From NCBI GenBank assembly GCA_964469485.1, contig CAYXZP010000003.1:6996-70995 (forward strand): DNA of 64,000 nucleotides, written 5' to 3'. The DNA is from CAYXZP01 sp964469485. Its GTDB lineage: Bacteria; Desulfobacterota; Binatia; UBA1149; CAYXZP01. How positions within the stretch are numbered: the stretch's first letter is position 1; each line of letters begins with the position of its first letter. The notes below the pieces were generated by a model that worked only from the letters and a program-made list of their open reading frames with translations, searched no databases and was not told the origin of the DNA. Made by a program: the position numbers and the translations under genes. This document shows positions 17,076-25,535 of this stretch, in pieces.

Positions 17076-18872
17076 CTATTGCCCGGCCAGGGCTTGTTCG
17101 AGGTCGCGGCGGCATTCTTGCCAACTCGCGGCCAGGGCGCTGTCATCGAGCATGACGACAAGCCCATCGTCCGGCTCCCCGATCCAATGGGCCATGACAG
17201 TGCTTGCATCCGACTCGACCCCGCGACGTTGACGCGGCAGATCCGAAGCGCCCAAAGCCTCGTCTATCCGTGCCAGGTCCGAGTTCGTCCGTAGCCTGAA
17301 ACTGGCACGGTAACGGCCCCCGACCACGAGCACGGCGAACAGGCCGCCGTCGTCCGAGGCGACCGCGCACAGATAATTGTGCCCGTTGACCAACACGCCG
17401 CCGGTCGAGGCGGCGCGGTAGAGACGTTCGAGGGTCCGGCGCTCGGAGCTGCCGCTCGCCATCTCACCCACGGCACCCGGCCCGAGGGCCAGGCAGCGCT
17501 CCAGGTCGCGCGCTTTCCGCCGGTACTCGCCGCTCGATACGGTGCCGTCGCAGGGCCGGCTACAGTGGCCCGCGGGGCCCAGTTCGCAAGCTACGAAGGA
17601 CGGGTCCGGTGATAGCCGCCCCGGACAGGTACGTAGCTTGAACAGACGCGCGAGCACCTCGGCCGAGTGCTCGGCCAGGCGGCGGCTCTTGAGCGGCCCG
17701 AGATAGAGCGAGCCGCTCTCGCCGACCCGCCCGGTCGGGAACACCCGCGGAAAATCGTCACGCATCGTGACCTTGACGAAGTGCCCGCGTGGAAGATGGC
17801 GGTCGTTGCGGTTGTAGGCCGGCTCGAGCGTACGAACCATGCGGGCCTCGGCGAGCCGGGCATCGAGTTCAGAGCCGGCCGCCTCGAAATCGACGTCGCG
17901 CACGGCGCTCACCATCTCGAGCATGCGTTCGCTGTGGTGTTCGAACTCGAAGAGGAGGCCGACCACCGATTCCTGCACGTTGCCGGCCCGCGCGATGTAC
18001 AGGTCACGACCATCGGCGTCGAGAAGACGGTATACCCCGCGGCCCGTCGGCAGCCGCTCGAGGCTCTGCTGGGTGACCGCGACACGCTTGGGCCGCGCGC
18101 CCGACGGCTCGTGCTGACCGGTCAGCATCTCGCCGAGGGTGGTCTCGGTGCCACGGTCGGTGAGGTCCATCAGCTTGGCCAACACGGCCGCCGTAAGCTC
18201 GGCATCCGCCATGGCCCGGTGGCGCCGCCCGCCCTCGAGCGTGAAGTGTTGGCCCAGGGCATCCAGCGAGAGCTTTTGCGGTCCCGGCAACAGGCGCCGC
18301 GCAAGCTTCAGGGTGCAAAGCGTCGGCAAGCCCAGCGGCCGTCCCAACCACTTGCGGCAAGCGCGGTCGAGCACCTCGGCATCGAAGGACGCGTCGTGGG
18401 CAACGAGCACGGCGCCGGAAGCGAAGGCCACGAACTCGCGGAACACTTCCTCGAAGGGGGGCTGGCCGGCCACCATCTCGTCGGTTATGCCGGTTAACTT
18501 GGCAACGTATGGCGGAATACGGAGGCCGGGGTCGACAAGGCTTTCCATGCGTCCGGTCTCGCGCGGACCGCGGGTTCGTACCGCACCGAGCTCGGTCACC
18601 TGCGCCTCCTTGCCGCGGTGTCCGGTGGTCTCGAGATCGACAACCACGAACTCGACCTCCCCGTAGGGCCGGGCGTAGGGATCGGGCAGGGCCGCGCGCC
18701 AGCGCCCGGCCCCGTCCTGTTCAAAACGCGGGTCGGCGGCCACCAGGCGCCCGGCCAGCATGCGCCCGAACTCGGTGTCCGAGACCGGGCCTTCGAGCAC
18801 CGCCGACAGTAACTCGGTCACGCCGACACCGCCGGGACTCGATGAAACGCGTTGGTAGAGAGATTCGCGCAC
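17076..18872 (-). CDS. DnaQ-like 3'-5' exonuclease fused to GIY-YIG (UvrC-like) nuclease
   Basis: A 598-residue two-nuclease fusion. Residues 1-65 look like a small winged-helix. A DEDDh exonuclease domain follows: VVVDLETTG (Asp79, Glu81), HDASFDAEVL and HRAMADAELT, the final His-Asp pair. From about 270 a UvrC/Cho-type GIY-YIG domain begins GVYRLLDADGRDLYIARAGN, with a Cys-rich UvrC-like stretch (TCPGR...CELGPAGHCSRPC) around 420-450. The Gly-Ile-Tyr is GVY and the second motif is YIA, so catalysis is plausible but not certain. Similar fusions are known in actinobacteria. It probably trims or incises damaged DNA. The ferredoxin gene ends 16 bases upstream. Confidence 0.88.
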   Translation of the reverse strand: MRESLYQRVSSSPGGVGVTELLSAVLEGPVSDTEFGRMLAGRLVAADPRFEQDGAGRWRAALPDPYARPYGEVEFVVVDLETTGHRGKEAQVTELGAVRTRGPRETGRMESLVDPGLRIPPYVAKLTGITDEMVAGQPPFEEVFREFVAFASGAVLVAHDASFDAEVLDRACRKWLGRPLGLPTLCTLKLARRLLPGPQKLSLDALGQHFTLEGGRRHRAMADAELTAAVLAKLMDLTDRGTETTLGEMLTGQHEPSGARPKRVAVTQQSLERLPTGRGVYRLLDADGRDLYIARAGNVQESVVGLLFEFEHHSERMLEMVSAVRDVDFEAAGSELDARLAEARMVRTLEPAYNRNDRHLPRGHFVKVTMRDDFPRVFPTGRVGESGSLYLGPLKSRRLAEHSAEVLARLFKLRTCPGRLSPDPSFVACELGPAGHCSRPCDGTVSSGEYRRKARDLERCLALGPGAVGEMASGSSERRTLERLYRAASTGGVLVNGHNYLCAVASDDGGLFAVLVVGGRYRASFRLRTNSDLARIDEALGASDLPRQRRGVESDASTVMAHWIGEPDDGLVVMLDDSALAASWQECRRDLEQALAGQ

Positions 18873-18888
18873 TTTCGGCGCGGGGTCG

Positions 18889-19656
18889 CTAGCCGAACAT
18901 CGAGCGCTTGGGCTCTTCGGTCAGTCCGTCGACTATGGAACACAGGTCGGAAGAAAGCGTGGCCGCGGTCTGCTCCGAGAGGTGCTTGAAGCGCCTGTGC
19001 TCGGTCTCGACGGCCTTTTCGAGCCGCTCGGCCGCCTCGTTGACCTCCTCGGCCCAATGGTCGAGCCGCGCGGACACCGCCAGGTAGAGCCTCTGTGTCG
19101 GGCTGAAACCGGCCTGGCAGTGCGGACAGCGAAGCACCGTGCCGGGCGTGAGAAAGCGGAAGGCCACCTCGTACTGTCCGGTGCAGTAACGGCAGCTGAT
19201 GGGCACCTCGACATCCTCGAGTCTGGAAGCCGCGGAAGCCGCGGAAGCCGAGCTAGCGAGGCTTCCGGTCTCCCCTGCGACGGTTCCGGTCTCCTCCGCG
19301 ACCGCCGCTTCCGGCTCGGCCGCTTTCTCACGGAACCTCGACGGAAAGTCCTCGCCGAACTCCTCCTCGGGATGGATCTCTTTGGCGCGCGCGAGCAATA
19401 CGGCCTCGTCCTCGGGCCGCTCGGGATCGGGAATGCAGCAGTCCACGGGGCAAACCGCCGCGCAGGCCTCCTGGTCGAAGAAGCCCACGCACTCGGTACA
19501 CTTCTCGGGAACTATGTAGAAGAGTTCCGCCGAGATGGCCTCGTGCTTGGAACCCTCGAAGTCATACTCGATGCCGCCCTGATAGATCGCCGTGTTGGGA
19601 CACTCGGGCTCGCAGGCCGCACAGTTGATACACTCCTCTGTTATAACTGTCGCCAC
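18889..19656 (-). CDS. 4Fe-4S dicluster ferredoxin fused to zinc ribbon and coiled coil
   Basis: A 255-residue fusion. Residues 1-80 are a YfhL-type ferredoxin with cluster Cys at 9, 12, 15, 19 and 53, 56, 65, 69. An acidic then Ala/Ser-rich linker (about 100-148) contains a small tandem repeat. A zinc-ribbon-like C-x2-C...C-x2-C follows (155, 158, 177, 180), and a charged helical region (about 190-245) is likely coiled coil. The MJ0042/FlhDC-type ribbon plus ferredoxin suggests a redox-linked regulatory or scaffold role; partner unknown. GTG 19656 has AGGG five bases upstream, but the predicted +1 would be only about 3 bases away. Confidence 0.8.
   Translation of the reverse strand: MATVITEECINCAACEPECPNTAIYQGGIEYDFEGSKHEAISAELFYIVPEKCTECVGFFDQEACAAVCPVDCCIPDPERPEDEAVLLARAKEIHPEEEFGEDFPSRFREKAAEPEAAVAEETGTVAGETGSLASSASAASAASRLEDVEVPISCRYCTGQYEVAFRFLTPGTVLRCPHCQAGFSPTQRLYLAVSARLDHWAEEVNEAAERLEKAVETEHRRFKHLSEQTAATLSSDLCSIVDGLTEEPKRSMFG
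19225..19250 (-). repeat. 9-base tandem repeat in the ferredoxin linker
   Basis: GGAAGCCGC (plus strand) is repeated about 2.9 times. It is in frame and encodes an Ala-Ala-Ser-type tract in the linker between ferredoxin and zinc ribbon, so copy-number change would only alter linker length. Confidence 0.8.
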
Positions 19657-19665
19657 AGACCCTGA

Positions 19666-19694
19666 AAGTTAGCCTCTATCTTCCGTAAACTCAA
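19666..19694 (-). promoter_or_regulatory. Promoter of the ferredoxin/zinc-ribbon gene
   Basis: Minus strand: TTGAGT (19689-19694), 17-base spacer, TAACTT (19666-19671), then 9 bases to GTG 19656. It is back-to-back with the vWA promoter at 19724-19752. Confidence 0.5.
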
Positions 19695-19723
19695 CGGGGG
19701 CGCGGACTTAGCGTGCTCCTGCC

Positions 19724-19752
19724 TTGTTACTTCGGGCCTTGGCCATTACAGT
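19724..19752 (+). promoter_or_regulatory. Promoter of the vWA-TolQ-ExbD-TPR operon
   Basis: TTGTTA (19724-19729), 17-base spacer, TACAGT (19747-19752); the TTG start at 19762 is 9 bases further. A leader of about 3 bases explains why no Shine-Dalgarno precedes this TTG. Confidence 0.5.
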
Positions 19753-19761
19753 ACCAGAGCC

Positions 19762-20859
19762 TTGCTGATCGAGCGTTTACGCAAACGCGTCGTGTTACGG
19801 CGCCGGCTGGAAGGCTACACCCTGTCGGCCGTCTTCCATCTTTTGCTCCTGCTCGTCCTTGCCACGATCACCATCAACGCCGGCGGTGAAGGCTTCGGGT
19901 TCAACATCAGGGCCAAGGGGGCCAAGGTCAAGCTGACGCTTCGCGAGGAACCGCTCTACGAAGCCGAACTCGAGGATCTCATAGAGAACGTCGATGTCGT
20001 GCCCCTGACCGTCGATCGGCTGCGAACCTCGCATGTGAAGCTCCCCGAACTGTCGAGCTTCTCGGTCACGGCCCCGAGCCCCGACCGCCTGGCCCGCATA
20101 AACACGCGATTCTCGGCGAGCGCCGGCAAGGTCGCGTCCCTGTCGGGCGAGTTCGGCAGCTTCATCGCGGGGCTGCGCAAGTCCGGGCTCGACGTGGCCC
20201 TAGTCATCGACGCCACCGCGAGCATGCAGCACGTCATAGACGACATAAAGGACAGAAGCCTCGGCATCGTCTCCCACATACAGGACCTGGTGCCGATCGC
20301 CCGGATCGGCGTGGTGGCCTTCCGCGACCGGGGCGAGGATTTCACGGCTCGCTGGACCGACCTCAGCTTTCACGGCAGCAAGATAAGGGCCTTCATCGAC
20401 ACGCTGCGGGCCGAAGGCGGGGGGGACTGGGAAGAGGGGGTGCGCCAGGGCCTCGAGGCGGCCGTCGACGAGCTGAGCTGGCGTAGCCGTGCCAAGCGTG
20501 TGGTCATAGTGGTCGGAAGCTCGCCGCCGCACAAAGCCGACGAAGCCGCACTAGCGGCCCTGGCCGGCGAGTTCGAGGACGCAGGCGGCGTGATAAGCGC
20601 CATCGACGTGACCCGGCAGATGCACGAAAAGTACGAGATCAAGCTACACACGTGGCTTTACGACGAACCCCCCGAAAAGATCTCCCCGCTGCCGGCCTTC
20701 TACGCACAGGTGCGCGAGAGTTATCGCATGATCGCCACTGCGGGCGGCGGCGAGATGGCAGCGCTCGGCAGCGAACAGGAGTTGGCCGAGCAGATACTTT
20801 ACTTCGCATTCGGATCGAAGTGGCGACGCGAGGTCGCACGTTATACCGACGAAAAATAG
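19762..20859 (+). CDS. Membrane-anchored von Willebrand factor A domain protein
   Basis: A 365-residue protein with a basic N-terminus, one membrane anchor (about residues 20-37) and a periplasmic vWA domain from about 144. The metal-ion site is ALVIDATAS (Asp150, Thr152, Ser154), a DxTxS variant of DxSxS, with GGGDWEEGV as the later loop; metal binding is plausible. vWA domains bind partner proteins. It heads a five-gene operon with a TolQ/ExbB-like channel, two ExbD-like proteins and a TPR protein, so it may be the periplasmic effector or cargo sensor of that motor. The TTG start is supported by the promoter placement only. Confidence 0.8.
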   Translation: MLIERLRKRVVLRRRLEGYTLSAVFHLLLLLVLATITINAGGEGFGFNIRAKGAKVKLTLREEPLYEAELEDLIENVDVVPLTVDRLRTSHVKLPELSSFSVTAPSPDRLARINTRFSASAGKVASLSGEFGSFIAGLRKSGLDVALVIDATASMQHVIDDIKDRSLGIVSHIQDLVPIARIGVVAFRDRGEDFTARWTDLSFHGSKIRAFIDTLRAEGGGDWEEGVRQGLEAAVDELSWRSRAKRVVIVVGSSPPHKADEAALAALAGEFEDAGGVISAIDVTRQMHEKYEIKLHTWLYDEPPEKISPLPAFYAQVRESYRMIATAGGGEMAALGSEQELAEQILYFAFGSKWRREVARYTDEK

Positions 20860-20873
20860 GAGAGAAAGCAGAG

Positions 20874-21602
20874 ATGACCAATCTTTGGAGAACCACGCTC
20901 ATCGCCGTTGTCACGGCCCTCGGCCTTGCCGCGGCGCACACCGCGCTGGCACAGGCACCGGCGCCGGCAGGCAGCGCGCTCAACTACAACATCATCGACC
21001 TGATCCGCTTCGGAGGATGGGTCGGTTATCTGATCATCCTCCTGTCGGTCGTCGCCCTGGCCCTCGTTATCGAGTACGCGCTCTCGATACGGCCCAAGGC
21101 GATGATGCCGGCGGAGGAGATCGACGACATTCGCCGCCTCGTGGCCTCCGGACGTTACGACGAGTTGGCGGCACGCAAGAACGACGACGATGCATCGTTC
21201 GTCACCGCCGTAGTGGCGAGCGGCCTTCATGAACGCGCGCGAGGCTATGACGCGGTCGTAAAAAGCATGGAAGACAGGGCCGACGAGCTCACGGGACGTC
21301 TTCTGAGAAAGATCGAGCATCTCAACATTATCGCCAACATCACTCCCATGCTCGGGCTGCTGGGAACGGTCATGGGCATGGTCAACTCCTTCAACCAGAT
21401 TTCGGTCGCCGTCGGCGGTGTCGACCCGCGCCGCCTGGCCGGCGGGATATTCGAGGCTCTCATGACCACGGTCATGGGCCTGATCGTGGCCATCCCGTCG
21501 CTCTACGCTTTCGGTTTCTTCCGTAACCGGGTCGACGGCCTAGTCGCAGAGGCCAGCGCCGAAGCCGAAGCCATGGTGGAACCTCTCAAACAGGCATCGT
21601 GA
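20874..21602 (+). CDS. MotA/TolQ/ExbB proton channel family protein
   Basis: Stator subunit of a proton-driven envelope motor, 242 residues. An N-terminal signal-like segment ending AHTALAQA is followed by membrane helix 1 (about 42-62), a cytoplasmic loop with RLLRKIEHLNIIANITPMLGL before helix 2, and helix 3 ending IVAIPSLYAFGFF. The TPMLGLLGTVMGM segment is the family signature, with the Thr lining the proton path. ATG 20874 has AGGAGA about 10 bases upstream. The last codons overlap the first ExbD gene (GTGA). The periplasmic N-terminal extension is characteristic of ExbB rather than MotA. Confidence 0.9.
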   Translation: MTNLWRTTLIAVVTALGLAAAHTALAQAPAPAGSALNYNIIDLIRFGGWVGYLIILLSVVALALVIEYALSIRPKAMMPAEEIDDIRRLVASGRYDELAARKNDDDASFVTAVVASGLHERARGYDAVVKSMEDRADELTGRLLRKIEHLNIIANITPMLGLLGTVMGMVNSFNQISVAVGGVDPRRLAGGIFEALMTTVMGLIVAIPSLYAFGFFRNRVDGLVAEASAEAEAMVEPLKQAS

Positions 21603-22042
21603 GACACGCGCGCTCCATCCGGCCCCGTTCGGTGTCGTTCAAAGTAACGGCCATGATCGACATGGCCTTCCTGCTCATCACCTTCTTCTTGATGTCGATC
21701 CGCTTCGGCCATCAAGGCGAAGAACTGGTCAAGCTTCCCAACGCCGACCAGGCCAAAGAAGTCACCGACGAGCGGGTGGAACTGATAACGGTCAACGTTA
21801 CCCGCGACGGCGCCTATGTAGTCTCCGGTGTCGAGCGCGCCGGCTCGTCGCTCTTCAAGTACCTCAAGGACCGGCGCGAGCACGCCCACGACCGCATAGA
21901 GGTCGTCGTCCGCGGCGACCGCCGGTCGGAGTTCAGTGACGTTCAGCGGGTCATGCGGCTGTCGGCCGAGGCCGGCATCAAGGACGTGGCGCTGGCCGCT
22001 CTTCAGGCCGCCGATAGCGGCCCCGACGGGGGACAGCGCTAA
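21599..22042 (+). CDS. ExbD/TolR-like biopolymer transport protein, copy 1
   Basis: A 147-residue protein with one N-terminal membrane helix carrying the essential proton-binding Asp (Asp21 in TAMIDMAFLLITFF), then a periplasmic domain ending with the VMRLSAEAGIKDVALA helix-strand typical of ExbD. The GTG start overlaps the channel gene stop (GTGA) and the TAA stop overlaps the next ATG (TAATG). It should assemble into the channel pentamer as a homo- or heterodimer with the second ExbD. Confidence 0.9.
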   Translation: MRHARSIRPRSVSFKVTAMIDMAFLLITFFLMSIRFGHQGEELVKLPNADQAKEVTDERVELITVNVTRDGAYVVSGVERAGSSLFKYLKDRREHAHDRIEVVVRGDRRSEFSDVQRVMRLSAEAGIKDVALAALQAADSGPDGGQR

Positions 22043-22500
22043 TGCGCCGTCCCTCCCGCGCTCGCGACGGTGCCGGCCCGGGCGAGCTTCAACTGGGGCC
22101 GCTCATCGACTGCGTTTTCCTGCTCCTCACTTATTTTCTGTTCACCATATCGCTATCGACCATCGAGGGGCTGTTGCCCTCTGAATTGGCACTGGGCGAC
22201 GAACTCTCCGAAACCGAGCTCGAGCTCGAAGAGGACCCCGACGAGGTGATCGTCCGTCTCGTGCAGACCGGCGACGAGGTGCAGTACTTCTTCGACGAGT
22301 GGCCGGTCGCCGACTACCAGGGCGTCCTCCGCCAGGTATCGCTGCTCCCGAAGGACTCGTTGGTGGTGATCGACGCCGGCCCCACGGTCGCCTACCGCCA
22401 CGTTATCGGGCTTTACAATCACTGCCTGAGAAGTTCTATCGAACGAGTCATCTTCCCCGTCTCGGGGGCGACCGGCCACTCGGGCGCACCACGGCTGTGA
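22042..22500 (+). CDS. ExbD/TolR-like biopolymer transport protein, copy 2
   Basis: A 152-residue second ExbD with the membrane Asp at about residue 23 (GPLIDCVFLLLTYFL). The periplasmic part is more acidic (a Glu-rich stretch at about 55-70) and ends YNHCLRSSIERVIFPV, so it is clearly diverged from copy 1 rather than a recent duplicate. Two unlike ExbD genes behind one ExbB suggest a heterodimeric rotor. Start ATG overlaps the stop of copy 1. Confidence 0.88.
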   Translation: MRRPSRARDGAGPGELQLGPLIDCVFLLLTYFLFTISLSTIEGLLPSELALGDELSETELELEEDPDEVIVRLVQTGDEVQYFFDEWPVADYQGVLRQVSLLPKDSLVVIDAGPTVAYRHVIGLYNHCLRSSIERVIFPVSGATGHSGAPRL

Positions 22501-24509
22501 CGTCGCGGGGCCTCGCCGCCGTTGCAGCCGTTGTTGCCTTCGCGCTTGCGGGCGCCGCCGTGGCCACAACGACCGACGAACTCGGCGCGCGGATCGAGCA
22601 GGTGCGCAAGTCGGGCGCCGAGCGTGCGCGCGCCGCCTGGGATTTCGCCTCCGAGAAGAAGCTCGTCGCCAGCTTCGGTTCGGCGGCCGATCTCTTCCAC
22701 GAGCTGGCCGCAGACGGCCGCCCGCTAGCTGCCGAGGCCGAACGTTTGCTGGCGGCGATAGAGGCGGCGCGTGAACGCTACACGGCCGTCATCGAGGCGA
22801 TGCAAGCCGAGGTGATCCGCATCGACGGTGATCTCGAGGCCGCCCAGGACAGCGCGGCATGGCGGGAGCGCGAAGAATTGGCGATGCGCCTCCTGTACCG
22901 GATCAACTGGGTGCGTTACGAGATCGCCACCCGTTACGAGACCGACACCTCGAAGCGTATGCGGCTGTTGGAGCGCGCGCGCGCCGGCTTCGCCGACATG
23001 ATGGGCTCGGGCGATGCGGAACTCGAGGCCGAATCGTTGTTCGCGCACGGACTGGTGGCCAAGGCCATGCGCAAGTACAACGACGCATTGCTCGACTTCG
23101 ACGCGGCGCGCGCCCTCGAGCCGGCCGGCGCGCTACTGACCCGTATCGAGATCGCGCGCATCGAAAGTCTTGTCGGCGCCGGGCGCACGCAGGAGGCATT
23201 GGCAGCCTCGGCGCGCATCCTGCGTACGCCCGCCAGCATCGGAGAGAGCCGGGAGCAGGCCTTGTTTCTCAGGTCCAAGGTGCTTCTGCTGGTTCTCGAA
23301 CGCGGCGACATGGCCGCCGGCAAACGCCACCGGCTGCGCGTCGAGGCTGCGGCCACCCTCGAGGAGCTCTACGTCAAGGGTCCCTACTGGAAGTCCAAGG
23401 TCGTACAGATGATCGACGCCGGCGTCGAGGAGCCGCTCGAATGGGCCGCGGCCGCCCCCAGCCCATTCGTCAAGTGGTTGATCGCGGATTCCCTGAGGCG
23501 CAGGGCCCGCTGCGAGGAAGCACAGCCGCTCTACAACGCCCTCATCGAAGAGGGCGACTTCGAGGCCGAATCCATGTTCGGGGTAGCATACTGTCACTAT
23601 CACGCAGCCCGTTACCCGGAGGCCATGGCCGACCTGTCAACGTATCTGGCGAAGGCCGCCCGTGATGATGCCAACTACGGCGAGGCCGCCTACCTGCGCT
23701 TCAAGGCGGCCGAAGCCGCCGGCGACCCCTCCCGCGTCGAGGTCGCTCGAGCCTTCGTCGAAGCGGCACCCGACCACCGCCTGGCCTACGAGGCCTGGTT
23801 TAGGCTCGGACAGGACCGTCGCGACCGGCAACTCTGGGACGCTTGCGCCGACGCGTTCGAATCGGTGCGCGGCGAGCGGGGCTTCCGGCTCAAGGCGATG
23901 TTCATGGGCGCACAGTGCCGGGTCGAAAAGGTACTGGCCGCCCGCAAACGACGCACCGTAGACGCACAGGACGTCAGCAGGGCCGTGGCCGCCTGCGACC
24001 GCTTCTTGGAGGAGAGCCGCGCGCTTGCCGCCGACCGTCCCGAGGACGCGCGCTCCCTGATGGCGCCCTTGGAAGCGCGCGCCGAGATCATGGCGGCAGC
24101 ACTGCTGGACCAGCCGGGCACGGGCTCGCATGAGGAGCAGCTGCGCCGTCTTGCAGGCTTCGAGAAGCGGTACCCGAACCAGACCGGGCTGATGGCGGAG
24201 CTACACTCCTTGCGCGTGGCAGCCTACGCCGCCACCGGCGACCTCGAGCGTACCGGCAGCGAACTCGAGCGTCTGCTCGAAGCTCAGGCTTCGGCGGACC
24301 TTTCGGCCGAGCCGCTGCGTAAACTCGCTGTGGCCTTCATAAAGGAGGCCGGCCAGCGTGACGCCGTCGCGGCGCGCAAGCTCCGCCGGGCCGCCCTTCG
24401 CATATACGAGCATCTGCTGGCCCAGGCCGAAGCGTCCACGGTCGCGCCCGAACTCAGCGGGGGACTGCGCAAGATCACCGAGGACCTGCGCGCACAGACC
24501 GCCGACTAG
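22497..24509 (+). CDS. Secreted TPR-like helical repeat protein
   Basis: A 670-residue protein beginning with a signal peptide (hydrophobic core AAVAAVVAFALAGAAVA), so it is periplasmic. A coiled-coil-like region (about 25-130) is followed by alpha-helical repeats of TPR type, for example AESLFAHGLVAKAMRKYNDA and AMFMGAQCRVEKVLAARKRR. No membrane segment follows. The GTG start overlaps the second ExbD stop (GTGA), tying it to the motor. ExbBD-associated TPR proteins are known in other bacteria, but I cannot name an orthologue. It converges with the next gene by a 4-base overlap. Confidence 0.8.
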   Translation: MTSRGLAAVAAVVAFALAGAAVATTTDELGARIEQVRKSGAERARAAWDFASEKKLVASFGSAADLFHELAADGRPLAAEAERLLAAIEAARERYTAVIEAMQAEVIRIDGDLEAAQDSAAWREREELAMRLLYRINWVRYEIATRYETDTSKRMRLLERARAGFADMMGSGDAELEAESLFAHGLVAKAMRKYNDALLDFDAARALEPAGALLTRIEIARIESLVGAGRTQEALAASARILRTPASIGESREQALFLRSKVLLLVLERGDMAAGKRHRLRVEAAATLEELYVKGPYWKSKVVQMIDAGVEEPLEWAAAAPSPFVKWLIADSLRRRARCEEAQPLYNALIEEGDFEAESMFGVAYCHYHAARYPEAMADLSTYLAKAARDDANYGEAAYLRFKAAEAAGDPSRVEVARAFVEAAPDHRLAYEAWFRLGQDRRDRQLWDACADAFESVRGERGFRLKAMFMGAQCRVEKVLAARKRRTVDAQDVSRAVAACDRFLEESRALAADRPEDARSLMAPLEARAEIMAAALLDQPGTGSHEEQLRRLAGFEKRYPNQTGLMAELHSLRVAAYAATGDLERTGSELERLLEAQASADLSAEPLRKLAVAFIKEAGQRDAVAARKLRRAALRIYEHLLAQAEASTVAPELSGGLRKITEDLRAQTAD

Positions 24510-25522
24510 AACTCGACGATGAAGCCTTCGGTCTCGCCCGTGGCCGTGTCGATCATGGTGATTCTGGCGCGGTCGTATTCGGCGACCTCAAAATAAAGGT
24601 AACCCTCAAAACGACCGCTCGGGCGAAGTAGTCCACCGCGAAGCAGCCGGTCCTTGATGATCCTCACGGCAGCTCCGATATCGCCCAATTCCGTCAGTAC
24701 CATCGGATCGATGACGGAGAGATCGACGCTGGCGCCGCTTTCCTCAGCGGCCTTGCGCAGCTGCTCCGCCAGTATCTTCCGGTTGGTGTCCTCGAGCATG
24801 CGCGCGGCCCGGGAGACGGGGATCGTGTAGGCCCGTCGCCGCGAGCCCGCACGTCTGAGCACAATGTCGCGTGGGTCGAATTCGTAGAAACGCGCCGTCC
24901 CGTTGGCCACGGTGACCCGCACCGGCAGGATGCCGGCCCGCGAAAGGTCGGCTTCGAAGTCGAGCACGGTGGCAAAACCGCGGAGCGGCTCCAGGCGAAC
25001 CACGACACCGACCACCTCCTTCGGGGGACGTACGGGACGGGGGGACGGGGGAGCAGATACCGGCGGCGCCTGCGCTCGCGCGGCCGGCGCCGGCTCTGCC
25101 CCCTCTGCGTTTCCGGCGGGACCGAGTATGCGGCCACGGTCGACCTTGAGTCCGGCCCTCGCGGTCACCGATAGGAACACGGCGCGTTCAAACTCGTGTT
25201 CGCCGCCTAGCGCCAAACCTTCTTCGTCGGCCACTATGCTCACACCGTCCGGCTGGCAGCTGATCCGAACCTCGCCGCTACGGGTCCCGCGGCTGTCGGT
25301 CTTGGTCGCGCGTACGTAACCGGGACTCCCGGGCCTGGCCAGACGGAACGCCGTGATGACCATTCCCATGGAGACCAGTGCGTCATGAACGTGCCGGTTA
25401 GCCTCTTCGCAACCGATCTGCCCGGTATGTATCTCGTAAAAGCGCGAGACCGGAGTGCAGGAGACATGGGCGAGCAGGACGAACGCCCCGACCACGCCTG
25501 CCCTCGAAGCTGAGACCAGCAT
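24506..25522 (-). CDS. Putative lipoprotein of unknown function
   Basis: A 338-residue protein with a signal peptide and a weak lipobox (LLAHVSC, Cys about 22); the -3 position is His, so lipidation is uncertain. A Pro/Ala-rich linker (about 140-175) separates two folded regions. The C-terminal one has IPVSRAARMLEDTNRKILAEQL and ends VAEYDRARITMIDTATGETEGFIVEF. I recognise no family. It follows the phosphatidyltransferase gene by 13 bases in a leftward operon, and converges with the TPR gene of the ExbBD block. Confidence 0.6.
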   Translation of the reverse strand: MLVSASRAGVVGAFVLLAHVSCTPVSRFYEIHTGQIGCEEANRHVHDALVSMGMVITAFRLARPGSPGYVRATKTDSRGTRSGEVRISCQPDGVSIVADEEGLALGGEHEFERAVFLSVTARAGLKVDRGRILGPAGNAEGAEPAPAARAQAPPVSAPPSPRPVRPPKEVVGVVVRLEPLRGFATVLDFEADLSRAGILPVRVTVANGTARFYEFDPRDIVLRRAGSRRRAYTIPVSRAARMLEDTNRKILAEQLRKAAEESGASVDLSVIDPMVLTELGDIGAAVRIIKDRLLRGGLLRPSGRFEGYLYFEVAEYDRARITMIDTATGETEGFIVEF

Positions 25523-25535
25523 AGACGGACTTGAC

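Noticed and set aside
19225..19250. Tandem 9-mers as a CRISPR-like or mobile repeat
   Set aside because: In-frame, less than three copies, encodes linker residues.
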